64,000 nucleotides of DNA, from contig VCJN01000113.1 in the NCBI GenBank assembly GCA_006384855.1, positions 124,001 to 188,000 of the forward strand, written 5' to 3'. The position numbers and the translations under genes are program-made. This document shows, in pieces, positions 22,771 to 35,031 of the stretch. Source of the stretch: Tetraselmis striata. Lineage: Eukaryota > Chlorophyta > Chlorodendrophyceae > Chlorodendrales > Chlorodendraceae. The notes below the pieces were generated by a model. That model ran no database searches and was not told where the DNA came from. It saw only the letters and a program-made list of their open reading frames with translations. Position 1 is the first letter of the stretch. Each line of letters begins with the position of its first letter.

Positions 22771-23963
22771 CACCTCCACAAATCCCCGGCGCGAAGCGCC
22801 GCTTAGTATATAAAGTACGGGTAAAATCGGTGCTTGTGCAATATAAGGCACGATGTAAAAGTAGAGTATTGCCTATTCTGGTGGTTGCCCGATCGCCTAT
22901 GAGCTATGTCACCGAAAATCCAAATAAAGTAGATTTTATGTTAATACTATTTTTTGTAACAGTAGTCGCTAGAGTTCGCCCCGGGTTAGGGCACGATGTA
23001 CAGTACTGTTAACGCCTCAGATCGCGCGCGCGCAGGGCTGCGAAAAAATCGCTCGCGCGTGTGGCGACTACTACCCGTACGAGGTCTCTGCGAGCTGTCG
23101 TCGGTTTTAGACTTTTAGTATTGAGTGCGGCACTGGTAAGCCGTGTAGTTGAGGTAGTATTGCCGGGCGGGCCGCCGCCGCCACCAGGCCACCAGCAGCC
23201 CCGGCGCGCCGCCGCCATCCCGCCCTCAGCCTGGCGGCCAAAGGCGTCGCCTCGACGCAGCTACGGTCCCTTCCCCCTTCAGCCGCCAACGAGGCCCCTC
23301 CCCCCGTCGCTGCTCCACGCACGCACGCAGGTCCTAGCACGGTACGATCAGCCTCGGGTGGCACCCCCCTCGTACACGACAGCCGGACGCTCCCCGTCCC
23401 GCCCACGTGCCGCGCCTGCAGCCGGCGAGCACACCCAGCCGCCGCCGCCTCGTTCACCGGCCGCTATGTCGCCGCCCCACTCCTCTCTGCCCCTCTCTCC
23501 CCACCCTTTGCCGGCGCGCCATATCTACCAATCTCATCATTTATCGCATGGCACCAAACCTTCAACCAGCCGCGCCACCGGTTGAACGTGAACGCCAGTT
23601 GGAGCGGCGGCGGGGGAAAACGGCGGGGAGAGGGGGGGGGGGGGGGGGGGGGGTTGGAGGAAAAAACTCCGCCGCCCGGCCATGCAGCCTCCTGTGGAGC
23701 AGCGGCAACAGCGTCGCGCTGGCTCGGTTTGGCTTGGCGAGGCTCAGCGCAGGACATTTCACTGTTTATCTGGAGCAGCCAGCTTTGGGCCCTGCCAGCT
23801 TGGCGTCCATATACTGGTTTCAAGCGAGCGCATCTGGGGCAGCAGCCGGCGTAGGTTTGGTGTTTGTAGCCAAGCAGGGCAAAGGGTAACGAGGGCTCTA
23901 GAATGGGGGTGCGAAGAGGGCTGGCGCCGCAGCGGCTGACCCGGGGTGGGCGCGTGTGCTCAG
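22771..23963. other. Upstream region of the eL31 gene
   Basis: The first part is AT-rich repeat-like sequence beside the transposon. From about 23050 the DNA is GC-rich and probably carries the eL31 promoter and a non-coding first exon. A 22-nt G run lies at 23632-23653. A branch-site-like CTGAC (about 23935) and the acceptor GTGCTCAG end exactly at 23963, just before the ATG. Confidence 0.5.
23632..23653. repeat. 22-nt G homopolymer upstream of eL31
   Basis: Pure G run in the presumed leader intron or 5' flank of eL31. Confidence 0.95.
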
Positions 23964-24726
23964 ATGGTGGACAAGAAGAGCCGCTCCAAGGAGGTGGTCA
24001 CCCGCGAGTACACCATCAACCTGCACAAGCGCCTGCATGGCATCTCCTTCAAGAAGCGCGCCCCCCGCGCGGTGAAGGAGATCAAGCAGTTCGCGGCCAA
24101 GATGATGAACACGCCCGACGTCCGCCTGGACGTCAAGCTGAACAAGGCCGTCTGGCGCAAGGTGGCTGGCCAATCCTTCCCCCGGCCAGCATGATCCCCC
24201 CCCCCCCCCCCCCCCCCCCCGCGCCAAGCGGCCAGCCTACCAATCAGAATATCTTTCTCTTCTGTCGTCCTTGCAAAGAAGGAAAAGCTTTTTTCATCTG
24301 CAAATATATCAAAACACGCCACAAGTATAGCACAGAGTTTCCGACCCGATGGTTAAAAACAATTCTGACACCCAAGTAGATGTTACGGGGGTATCCGCTG
24401 GTTAGAGTGTCCCCCCGCTGTGCGCCGGTGCCCAACACGCACATCACGCACGCACCCAAGGTGTCTGTCTTGTCCCCGCAGCAGCAGTGGCCCCGGCACC
24501 CCTCTATGCGACCTCGCGCCGCCCCAGTGCTAACCCCTGCACCTGCCCCCCACCCCCCTTCCCCTTCGCCTCTGTCCAGGGTGTCCGCAACGTGCCCATG
24601 CGCCTGCGCATCCAGGTCTCCCGCCGGCGCAACGACGACGAGGACGCCAAGGAGGAGCTGTACTCCTTCGTCACCGTGTCTGACGACCAGTCCGGCAAGC
24701 TGACCACCGTGGTGGACGAGGCCTAA
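23964..24726 (+). CDS. RPL31: 60S ribosomal protein eL31
   Basis: Structural protein of the large cytosolic ribosomal subunit near the exit tunnel. Exon 1 is 23964-24161 and exon 2 is 24580-24726, giving 114 residues, close to the usual length of about 120. Seen: [46 protein letters not shown], then after the intron [20 protein letters not shown] and a conserved acidic end (LYSFVTV). The 418-nt GT-AG intron carries a C run of about 23 nt starting 35 nt after the donor. The ATG immediately follows a good acceptor (GTGCTCAG), so a leader intron is likely. The frame is intact. Confidence 0.97.
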
Positions 24727-24748
24727 GCGCGCCGACCCTCGTTAATCG

Positions 24749-24753
24749 TGTAA
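24749..24753 (+). promoter_or_regulatory. Probable eL31 polyadenylation signal TGTAA
   Basis: TGTAA 23 nt after the eL31 stop codon; chlorophyte-type poly(A) signal. Confidence 0.5.
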
Positions 24754-27700
24754 TACAGCACTGCATTGCGGCCCCCCGCCGTGTCTGGCGACGCCCCCCT
24801 GGGTGTCCTGTCCACCCCATGCTGCCCGCGGGAACCTCGTGAGCTTGAACCTTGGCCGCTATGATGTCCATCGATGGCGTGGGGATGCGGCTGAGGTGTG
24901 ATGCGCGATGGCTTTTTGTGCAATGTCACTGTGCGGGAACGTACTCACACGAGTAGAAATGCAACGATATTTGCCCGCCCTTTCGCTGAGACTGGCAGCA
25001 GCGACACCTACCTTTTCATTCCTCACATACCTTCCTGCCGCAAAGTCACTAGCCACCATGCAAACACATTCCCCGCGCCATGACCCTCACAGCCATAGGT
25101 GCATGGGCATGCTCCATGTATGTTGTGACGTGTGCTCGCCGCGATTCCATTCCATTGGTGAGAACGGCAGTGCTACGTCACCGCTGAAAATCAGGTTGTC
25201 TCGAGCGGCAACATGCCCACATTGGGCCGCTCTCAGTGTTGCTCATTGGCACTCGTAAAGCCGCTGTCCGGTGATCATTGACGAAGCAGCCTCTGTCCGC
25301 AAACGATGTGAATATTGGCAGTGCAAGCACAGCCGCACCCTGGCGCCTTGTATATGCAGGTGTGTGTTGTGTCCTCTACTGTGACACGATGCATCGCGGA
25401 GTGCCCTCCCCAACCACCCAACCCATAGCAGGCCCCTTTGGAAGCAGCTCCGGCGGGGGTGGAACGTCGCGCGGCCAGAACGAACCGGTGCTGTTTTGTT
25501 TGCGCAGGTGGAAGCGTGGCAGCAAAAGTGGAGAGACAAATACGGAATTAGTTGAAGGGACCACCCGACGCCGCCAGCTTTTGTAGGTGTCGGCGGCCCT
25601 GCTGGTCGGGCAGGGCACCGTGGGAGCTATGGCTAGTGAATGTGATTCATTACTGTACTTAAAAACCTGCCTCGTCAGCTACGTTTTGCCGCTGTACCCG
25701 CAGCTCAATTACATGCAGGGCGCGTTCTGCACGATCAGAGGGGCTGCTGTACTTTAGAACTAGCAGCAAAATCAGCAGCTCGATGACATCAAAGCCATGT
25801 GCCCTATAAGCAGGGGTTGCCCCTGCTGTAAGTGAGCTCACTGCTACCGTCTCCAACCTCCGCAGGGTTGATGACTATCCATAGCGCACAACTAAGATAG
25901 AGTCAGTACTCTGGAGAGCAGGTGCCGCTTGAACAAACTGTGAAATGCCAACTCGACGCATCAGGAGGGCAGTGTTTTATGTGTTATGTTTTCCGCCGCC
26001 CGGGGAGGGGGGCGGTGGTCCCACACACCGAGGTGCAATCAGAAAAGGAGGTACCGGTACTACCGGGATGGGTGCCGACCCGACTACTGGTGGTCGCAAC
26101 AAGAAAAATACATCAGAAATATGGCGATGTCCTTAATATTGGTCTAATTTCAGACGAATACAAATCGACACGATATCATTTCGACATTCTTTTTAACGAA
26201 CATTCGCTGGCACCCCACTTTTGGGAGCAACAAATTGTATTCTTATAGTCGAATCGGCACCCTTATGTCTTCACTGGGCGTACTTGTACCTGGGTCTACG
26301 TGCTGCAAGACATGTGGCTGCACGAGACTGCCCTTGAGTACATCCCGTATTTGGATCATCCCCTGCGGCTGGATCACCCCGCGCCGGAGACTGGCAGGAT
26401 AGTACACCCCTCCACATAAGTATGGGGTTTACGAATTTGATCCCAATGCCCATGCGCGGCCACCGCATTGGCCGTGCGCGCGTGCATGCGTGTTACTCAG
26501 GGTCGTACGGCTGGGGGGAAATGCCGCGATAGCGCGATACACCCCATATTGCCATATTACCCGGTGGCCGTTGCCGTCAACGCTATCATTCAGGCAAAAG
26601 CAGGGCTTTTGGCGCTGCTAGCACTTCAAAACCACAAATTGCGCCCCTCGTGTGCACAAATAGGCATGGGACACCACAGCCCCCGTAGTCATACCACATC
26701 ACCATTGGCATGATCACTGTCCACCACATACGTAGAGCATTGAAATTAGGTCATCAACGACCTGGACCAAGCCCTACGTGTCGGTGACGGTGGTTTTTGG
26801 GCCAAAATCATAGACAAAATGCGGCTGTGATCGTTGCACGCGCAGGCGGGAGAGGGTTCTTGCGGCCTCCTTGCCGTAGGCCAAAGCTTTTCTATAGCAG
26901 TGCATGGCCGCATGCTCATAGCGCGCCATGTTGAGCCCAGTGGGGCGGCAATGGCGTGCACCTTAATGCGTCGATGCTCGTGGAAATAATGTTGTGAAAG
27001 AGGGGATCCGGCATGGCGGCCGTGGGCATCGCTCAAGGGCGGTATGTGCCAAGGATGAGTAGCCCGTGCTCAATAAGTACATACAATACACTGTCCCGCC
27101 ACCGTGTATCAGGTTTTGAGATCCCCTTGGCGTAAAGTTTCACACCACCATGTTGACCACACGCTGACAGGGACGTCAGATTTCGACTTAATATTTCAAA
27201 AAATCGAAAAAGTGCCCAATCGGCCTCGGACGACCGTGCCGCTCCTGCAAAATCTGTAGCCCTGCTCGCGCAGTTTTATTGGTATTTATATGAAAATTTT
27301 CCGACGTTTCCTCGCAACGCACTGTGCGATACCGCGAGTTTGAGAGCTGCACCACAAAGCGGCACTGCAGTGGCGATGGTATCACGCCGCATCGTGCACG
27401 GGCGCACGCCACTATGGCCCCACCCAAGTAAAAATACCCTAGCCTCTTCGCTGACATGTTTCCTCGCCCACCCATGGCCATCCCGCCATGCAATGGTCTA
27501 TGCATGCGCGGCGGGACGTGCGGGGCACCAACCCCCGTTGTTGTGGGAGTACTGGAAACGATCAGTGCGGCGCAAGTGCCACTCGTGTAGGGCACTTGTT
27601 AGGGCCAAAGGGGTTACTTATACCCTATGGTGGTAACGGCTGAGCCTAAATGTGCAATATTCCAGGATTTCAGATCATAAACCCTAGATTCTGCTACCGC

Positions 27701-28323
27701 ACTGCTCGTATGCTCGGATTCGGGGAGAAATGGGCCTGGGACTTACGTGGAGGGGTGTAGTAATAAATAAGTCAGGCAGGATTCAGGCCCCCAGAGATGA
27801 GCAGCAATATACAGGAAATGGAGCGGTGGACTACAGTCGCCGCTTTTCCGCGTGTGTCGTCACCCTTACGAGCTCATTGCCCCGAGGTAGCAGTCGCAGT
27901 GTGTAGCTGTACCCAATGGAATAATCCGAGCTGGGCTGCGAGGACTTCTCACCCATCAGGACTATCCCATCCTCAACCCCATCCACCGGTGAATCGATAA
28001 AAGAGGATCCGAAACCAAGTGTCTTCCTGTAACGTACTGGAGAGCCCAGCCCACAGTCTGTGCATACGTGCGCATCTAGGCATGCACGTTACCCGGCGGT
28101 GCCCGACTGGGCACCGCCGTGTGTCGTCTCGGTCTCCCCGCACATGCCAACATTTCCCTGCCGCGTGGGATAACAGAGTCGCAGAAGGCACGGAAGTGTT
28201 TCGTGCCCGGGGGGAGCGGATGCCGTCGGCGCAGAGTGGGGGTTCCGGGTGGGATGGGTGGGAGGAACCGTGCTTGCATGGGTGCGTTCATATCTAAAGG
28301 TGAGTGCTCCGCCGCGCCCGCGC
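24754..28323. other. Intergenic stretch between convergent eL31 and eIF3f
   Basis: No convincing gene. Short frames such as 25922-26248 (+) and 27595-27188 (-) have no recognisable motif and many neighbours break into stops. It may contain decayed element sequence. A perfect GC hairpin sits at 28094-28119. Confidence 0.45.
28094..28119. other. Perfect 11-bp GC-rich hairpin
   Basis: CGGCGGTGCCC (28094-28104), 4-nt loop GACT, GGGCACCGCCG (28109-28119). It lies about 205 nt beyond the eIF3f stop, where the 3' UTR or its flank is expected. Confidence 0.8.
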
Positions 28324-30045
28324 CTACAGGATGGGCAGCAGCTGCGTGCCCAGCTTGTCGGCGATCGCGAGCTGCGTCTTCATGAGGTTGGACAGGTACA
28401 TCAGCAGCAGCATGTCCTGCATGTTGTCCTCGAAGAGCTTGTCGAAGTCCGCGGGGCTGATGTAGGGCATCGCGGCGATGGTCTCCGACAGGTAGCGCCC
28501 GACCTCCGCGCTGCCCTCCTTCTTGCCCGCGATCACCTCGTCCACGTAGCTCTTGCAGGTGTCCAGCATGCTCGCGAGGCTGGCGAACGAGTGCTCCAGG
28601 CGCGCCATGTCGTCGGGGATGGACTTCTGGTCCTTCTTGTCAAACAGGTCAACTGGGGGGGGGGGGGGGGGGGGCAGCCTGTGTCAACCAAGAGACGGAA
28701 AACAGCGAGAGATGTTCATACAAGCAAACTTCACATGTGAGCACATATCTGAGCATGTGCGCATGGGCCGATGTGCACAGACATACACACACGTGCATCA
28801 ACATATCATGTGCAACAGACACATATTCACAGACATACACTGACACATATACACGAAGATATACACATGAGGGTGCCGGCCCAGCTATGAGAACCCTTTG
28901 TGGGGCTCTCAGAAGTGGAGGGCGAGCGAATGTTCTTAATGGTCGCAATGATATCGTGACGATGCATTCGTCTGAAATTGGGCCGATAAGGGCATGGCGC
29001 TTTCGTTAAAAAATGTCCTTATCGTCGGGTCGGCACCCGTGCATATGGTGTTGATGATGTCGGTTAATCCGGGAAAGAGTGAGAGGGATTGACATCCGAG
29101 CGGGGGCCACTCTGTTCAGGGGCCATCCAAGGCATGGAGCCCAGGGGAAAGGGGGGGGGGGGGGGGGTTACCTCCGATCCTCTCCGCCTCGATCATGCGA
29201 GTCTGGCACGGCACCTCGATGAACTCCGTCGCCAGCTGCTTGTCGCCCAGCGTGAGGGAGCGCGACACGTACGTGGCGATCTTCATCTGGTTGTTGGTCA
29301 TCGTCGTGTCCACGGTGAGGTGGATCTGCGCGGGCGAGGGGGGGGGGGGGGGGGGAGGTCAGCGCTGCCTGGCGCACTGACGGGGCGCCGGGTGGGGAGT
29401 CCCTGCCATGTTGGTAGGGGCCGGGGCGTACGGGGCTGGGGCACTCCCGTCCGTAAAAGTCCTGGATGAGGGCGTCGCTGCCGGCCATGGTGTAGCCGGT
29501 CGAGAACCTGTGCCGGGCGGGCCATCCAAGGTCATCGCCCGGTGGGCGCAGCAGCAGGCGCCATGGGTGCGCGTGAGAGGAGAGGGGAGCAGAGGAGAGC
29601 CGCCGGGGTGCGGCCCAGGGGGGGGGGGGGGGGGGGGGGAGGGCGTACCAGCCGATCACCACCTCGTTCTTGCTGACCTTTTGATGGAGGTCGAACAGCG
29701 TCTTGTGGTGCACGATGTCCACCGCCACCTGCATGGAGCCGCGATGCAGGCTCAGCAGGCTGCCGCGCACCGCCCCAACCATCCCCGCCTCCTCTGTGCC
29801 CCGGGTCTTCTTGACCAACCCCCCCCCCCTTTTCTGCCCACCTGGTCCATGCTCTCATTGTGCGGCACGGTGTAGCAGTTGGTGATGTTGGCAACGCCGC
29901 CCTGGATGCTGCCCAGCAGCGTGCCGATCACGCGCTCCGCCCCCTCATTGCGCCGGATGTAGGCGTCGCAGATGGTGAAGAGCACCACTGGGTTGACCTT
30001 CACGCTGCTCACCCCGCCGCTGCTCGCCAGCGCCAGCGGCTGCAT
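28324..30045 (-). CDS. EIF3F: Eukaryotic translation initiation factor 3 subunit F
   Basis: MPN-domain subunit of the eIF3 complex that recruits mRNA and the pre-initiation complex to the 40S subunit. Exons: 30045-29842, 29728-29649, 29507-29432, 29325-29172, 28652-28324; all phases agree and the product is 280 residues, the normal plant size. Seen: VKVNPVVLFTICDAYIRR, VIGTLLGSIQGGVANITNCY, VHHKTLFDLHQKVSKNEVV followed by IGW, FSTGYTM, then IHLTVDTTMTNN, and the helical C-terminus (ISPADFDKLFEDNMQDMLL). A leader intron (30513-30078) has a perfect GTAAGT donor. C runs on the sense strand lie in the leader intron (about 25 nt) and introns 2, 3 and 4. In intron 4 one run follows the GTAA donor and another ends in the acceptor itself (C-run then CAG). 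Convergent with eL31. Confidence 0.96.
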
Positions 30046-30515
30046 GCTGCCTCCGCCTGCCTTGCCTCCGGCGACCTCTGCGGTGCGCGACGTGCAAGGG
30101 GCAGAGATGAGTGGACGCCTACGCGCAGCGCAACTATGCATGCGCGGAGTTTTGGGGAGGAGGTTTGGGGGGGGGGGGGGGGGGGGGGGGGAGGAGGGGA
30201 GCACTGCCGCGGCTGAAGGCGATCTTGGCGGCGAAGGGGGAACAGGGGGGGGGGGGTGTATTGCTAGCTGCCGACAGTGCTAGGTGCAGCCCGCCAAGCA
30301 GTGGCTGAGAGCATAGCTGCGATGCTGAAGCGCTGCTAAGCAAGCTTCCCAGGCTGCCCCCGCGCGCAGAGGTATAGTGGCCATCACTGGGCAGTGCCTG
30401 TGCCTTTTTCAAGTTCGCACTGGGACCGCCCGAAGATATCCGCCTAACGCGAGGCAACGGCAGCGGGGCAACGGGACGCGCGGTGGCGGCTGCGCAGCCG
30501 GGCGGCGACTTACCG

Positions 30516-32642
30516 GTAGCGTGATGGAGCGGGAGCGGGTGCTGTGGAGGGGGAGGTCGTCTCGGGTACAAGCGCACACAGCCACAGCTGCTGGCGTGCT
30601 GTCGGGCTCTCTAGCGGCCTCTATCCCGGGCTGCCAGTCGCCGATCGGGTGGCGGCTGCGCTGCTCGGCGCTGCCTGGAGTTCCGCGGTGGCGGCGCGCG
30701 ACGCGGGCAAATATCAGGTTTTTTTAAGAACCCTAACTAGGGCAACAGTTAGGGCCATCGTCACAGCTGCTGGAAGGATGTACCTGTACCTTTACTGCGC
30801 CGCGTGCGTTGTGCTGATAGATCATGGACTTTGGAAAGGCCTGTTTCTCCCCCTACCCGTACCCCGCCCGCGCGGACAGGACTAATCCTTACTGGCGATG
30901 GCAAACCCGTATATTGCAGTAGCGTCTTCACGCACGGCCGTTTATTTATACGCGCCCCGCGATCCATTTACAACTGCTCGGGACAACTGCTGGCTTTGGA
31001 GGCACGGGACAGGTGGAGGTGATATCTTTGTCCGCGGTGGTGGGAGGGCGGAGAGGCCCTGGGCGCTCGATGACGGCTCGGGGCAGGCCACCGGTCGGCG
31101 GCGGGCAACCGCCTAGTCAGCGGGGGGAGGCGCGCGCGAATGCCGACCAACGGGTCGAGCACAGCGGGGCGCCGGCGCTGGTGACGGCCGCCCCTGCACC
31201 GCTGCACGGCCGACGCAGCAGCGGTGGCAGCAAGGCCGCAATCACCGCGCCGCCCGTGGCCCGCCGGCGCTCTTCCCGAGACGCGGCGACGGCGACGGGC
31301 GACGGTGCGCTGGCCTTCCACGAGCCCCCCATCCAGCCATCCACCCGCCACTCACAGTCCACCATGCAGGCAGATACCCCCCCTTCCCTTTTCGGATCCC
31401 AGCTTGATATGGCTGGGAAATCTCCAGCTGGACAAGGTTAACAAGATGCATTTGCTTTGCTAAGCGTGGTGTTGGGGGGGTATACGCGTGCGCGCGCTGT
31501 GAGGTCTCATGCCCACCATGGGTTTGTGATTGCATTTGGTTCGGTGGCCGGGGGGACAGATGGCGTTCGGGTCTGGAATTGGAAAGGTGCGGTGGGGGGA
31601 AGGCGCGTGGGGGGGGGGGGGGGGGGGGGTGTCCACAGCCGCCCTGGCAGCTCCGCAGGTGGAGGTGTATGTATACCCTCGCATGTGAGCGGACCGCGGT
31701 ACGGCAGGCAGTATGTTGTACGTTATTTGCGGGCAGCGGTCGTGTCAATTGTCATGAGATGGAAGGATTGGAAAACCGTATGAAGCCGCTAAGCACGGAG
31801 GGGAAGGGGGCTCTACCGCCGGTGGGAGAGGGCTCCACAACGTATGCAGTGCGAGTTGCCGAGTTTACAGCCTGGGCTGGGATGGGGGCATTGAACGCTG
31901 CCGAGGGGGAATGCTGTCTACTCAGGTCGGACATTGTCCCACGAGGGTGTATGTCGACCCTATCGCCGGAGTCAAACATGTCCCGCAGCTACACGTGCGG
32001 TCCATAGTGCGGTCAACGTATTCCGTTTTGATTGACTCCATCCACCGGCATGGGGAGTGACCAATGTGTGGGGCTTATCGCTGATGAGCGCTGGAAGGGT
32101 TATGATGACCCGAGTTTCACCGAATGCGCATAGTGTGCTATGTATGCGGCAGTTTCACTGGCAGACTGCAACGTGTAGTGGGATGTGTTTTGTGGTGGTG
32201 AAGCGCGCCATGCCGGGGAGTTTCCACATTATCATTACAATGGGTCTGTGTCAAACTAACCGGGAAGGACAACCCTCGTAGCGCAGGCGTATTAATTGGC
32301 TATTTGCTGCTGCTCTAAACAGTCACTGTTGCCTGCTTCATGGGGATATGTTGTGCCGTGGCGCCACTGTTGATTGCCGGTGACAAGAATGTGTATTTAT
32401 TAAATGTCATGAAGCGTGAACCTGCTAGACTGTTGAATGTGAACGCATACTAATTTACTTTTGAGAATTAATGATTAGTTGCCGGTGTAATATTACGTGT
32501 GCCACATTGCTCGGCATAGTGATAGCACGCCCCATGCCTGCCATAATGTGTTCACACTCTGTTCGCCGACGGCGATAAATTTGTATGGCGTGGGCCAGCG
32601 GAAAAAGTACCAGCGGCGCCGTAAACTGTCTGACCATACAAA
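30516..32642. other. Intergenic stretch upstream of eIF3f and the hydrolase
   Basis: It contains the eIF3f promoter side (30.5-31 kb) and a GC-rich segment 31.0-31.45 kb with open frames on both strands. The plus frame 31013-31441 is low in complexity and has no domain. A 21-nt G run lies at 31609-31629. From 31.7 to 32.6 kb no gene was seen. Confidence 0.45.
31609..31629. repeat. 21-nt G homopolymer
   Basis: Pure G run; no flanking exon could be identified on either strand. Confidence 0.95.
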
Positions 32643-34393
32643 ATGTCGTCCTGTATCGGCTCAGCTGGCGACGGTGGCCAGGATCGTGCTGCCTCGTCGA
32701 CTCTCAGAAGGACCGCGTCATCGACCAGCAGGAGGCACAGCCAGGGGCAGAGTGCTGCGCCAGGGCTGGCCGCCGGGATGCGAAGCCTGTCGATGGGGAG
32801 CGGGCGACCAGCGGCGCGGCCGACATGGGGCGCGCCGGCGACTGTCCGGCCGAGCGACAGCACGGGGGGGACGTGTGCCGGCGTCGCCGGGGGAACAGGC
32901 GCGGCCGCCGCAGGGGAGCGCGGCCCAAAGGTGCTGGGCGTGCCGCTCAAGGTGCGGCACCCTGCGGGCGGCGCGATCGACGTGCTTGAGTACGCGCCTC
33001 GATCGGATGGCGGGGCGCACCCGCCGGCCGGCGTTGTGATTGCGCTGCCCGGCAGCAACGGCGGCTTCGGGCCGGGCATCGAGAAGCCGCACGCAGGGCT
33101 GCCGTTGGCCCGACAGGGCAGTCTTGCGGCGCAAGGGAGCCTATATGCCCGCCTGGGGCTGGAGCTCTCCACGGGACTGGCCTTCGACTGGGCATGTCGG
33201 CAGGTGGGGCAGGGCGCCGGCGGCGGCGCTGTCGACACGAGCCGCCGCCACTTCGCTGTGCTCCACGCCACATGGCGTCTGGCGGAAGACGGCGCCAAGT
33301 GGCCCGGCCCCAAGCTCAAGCATCTCGACAGCATGGCCGCTTCCTTGCCAGGATGTGCAGGTCTTGGTCGACTGGGCCACCGACAGGTGCTGGCGTGATT
33401 GTAAATATGTAGCTGCAAATGTAAGGTCGACAATCGCGAACGGTTTTAGAACCCAGGCGTCGGCATCGCGTCGCATAGCCAACCGCCAAACCTAAACATA
33501 ACGCCGTCGTTGTTCACAACAGGTATGGCGATGTACCTGTCGTGCTATGCGGTTTCTCCTTCGGCGGGCCGTCTGTGCTGGCGGCAGCGCGCGCCTTGAG
33601 CCCCGGCAGGTACGTGCAGCAAGTCGTTATTGATCCAGGGTGAAAGTGGCATGTCGCCCTTCGGCGAGTATATGTCCGCAGGGGTGCCTGGCCTTATACA
33701 TATGCAACCGTGGGTTTCGGCGCGCGCAGGGTGTGCGGCGTCGTGGCCATCGCCGGCTCGGCGCGCGGCGGGGCAGCGCTTCGAGCGTCGGCAGCTCGAC
33801 ACGCTTGGCGCGATGCGCGAGCTCTCGCAGCGAGGCACCCCCGTCCTGCTCCTCCACGGCACCCGCGACGCCAACGTCGCGGTCGAGATCCCCATCTACA
33901 TGTACCAGGTCAGCACGCCGCCACCTCGTACGGGTGTACTCGCATGTGCTCTACCTCGTACGGGTGTACTCGCATGTGCTCTACCGTGTCGCGCCAGCCG
34001 AGAGGCGCCGAGGCGATTTCGATGAATTGCTTTTCTAAAGTCGGAGAACTGTTGCGTAATTTCTGGGTGCAGAACACATACGCCGAGGCTGGGCTGACGC
34101 TGGCGCTCATTCGAAGCAGTATGCACCAGATGGACCGCGCACGCGACGTGGCGTACCCGCTCCTGCGGAAGTGGGTGCTGCGCATGCTGCGGCAGGAGGC
34201 GGAGCGCCGCAAGGTGGGCTGCCGCGACGCGCTGGCGGAACTGCAGGCGGCGAAGCCCTCGGAGGTGCGACGGCTGGATATGGGCACCGAGCTCCGGGTG
34301 GTGCGGGCGGACAGGATCGCGGACGCCGGGTCGCTGCCTGTGGTGGCGCTGGCGCAGTTGCAGAATCCCAAGCTGAAGGGCTACAGCGAGTAA
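32643..34393 (+). CDS. Alpha/beta hydrolase (TEX30/KANL3-like fold), frameshifted as read
   Basis: Exons 32643-33386, 33523-33609, 33730-33908 and probably 34073-34393 join in phase with GT-AG sites. A Ser/Arg-rich leader of about 95 residues (organelle-transit-like) is followed by VIALPGSNGGFGPGIEK, SLYARLGLELSTGLAFDW, the nucleophile elbow CGFSFGGPSV, VVAIAGSARGG, and GTPVLLLHGTRDANV, which carries the acidic residue. An obvious catalytic His segment is missing. The last exon (NTYAEAGLTLALIRSSMHQM onward) does not resemble the end of this family and may belong to something else. Two one-base frame changes, an extra C near 33348 and an extra G in 33770-33773, interrupt the frame; both are in short homopolymers and look like assembly errors, though recent gene decay is possible. 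Substrate unknown. Convergent with the giant gene. Confidence 0.7.
33924..33983 (+). repeat. Perfect 30-bp tandem duplication in hydrolase intron 3
   Basis: Two identical adjacent 30-nt copies (each starting CCTCGTACGGGTG) 15 nt after the donor. Confidence 0.9.
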
Positions 34394-34971
34394 GCGCGAG
34401 TCAGACATGCGTCAGCGGCCAATAGTTGTCCATTTAGACACCCGAACTTCAATTCATGCAGCTTCGAACCATCGCGGTTCACTGCAGCATATTCATCGCT
34501 ACGATAGTGAAATGATATTGTTGTGTACAATGCTATGGTTTGTTTAAACCACACGATATCCCATCGCACAGTCTCGGGTTAACGATCTCGCATTGCAGGC
34601 TTCCTTTTGCCTCAGATTGCCTGTTCTGTGTCATCATTGAAGCAATACTACTATTAAAGTACGATTGTACCATCCACGAGAAAGCAAAACATATGTATCC
34701 AATACTCTATTTCGGCGTCTTCTCTGATCGAATACCGAATGCCGACGTAACTGTGACCCCCGTTCAGAGCGACACATTGGAACAGCGACAGGACAGTTAC
34801 GCATTCAGACGGCGACATGACAAGCTAAGCCGCTCTAAGCGGATGCGACAAGCGCGCAATGCATCCATGCGCCACAGAAGTGGTGTTTGTATTTGCTGCT
34901 TCGTACATCGGTGCCAAGCCTTGCCGCTTTTCTGAGACAGGAACTAAGTATCTCGTAAGGTGGGGGCATCT

Positions 34972-34976
34972 TTACA
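34972..34976 (-). promoter_or_regulatory. Probable polyadenylation signal of the giant gene
   Basis: TGTAA on the minus strand 142 nt after the stop codon at 35118. Confidence 0.4.
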
Positions 34977-35010
34977 CAATCTGGCTGGAAAATCGTGCTG
35001 GGCCATACTT

Positions 35011-35031
35011 GGGGGGGGGGGGGGGGGGGGG
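35011..35031. repeat. 21-nt G homopolymer
   Basis: Pure G run in the 3' flank, about 90 nt past the giant gene's stop. Confidence 0.95.

Noticed and set aside
31013..31441. 142-codon plus-strand frame upstream of the hydrolase
   Set aside because: Low-complexity Ala/Arg/Ser/Pro translation with an overlapping minus frame of similar length; no motif and no good donor at its end.
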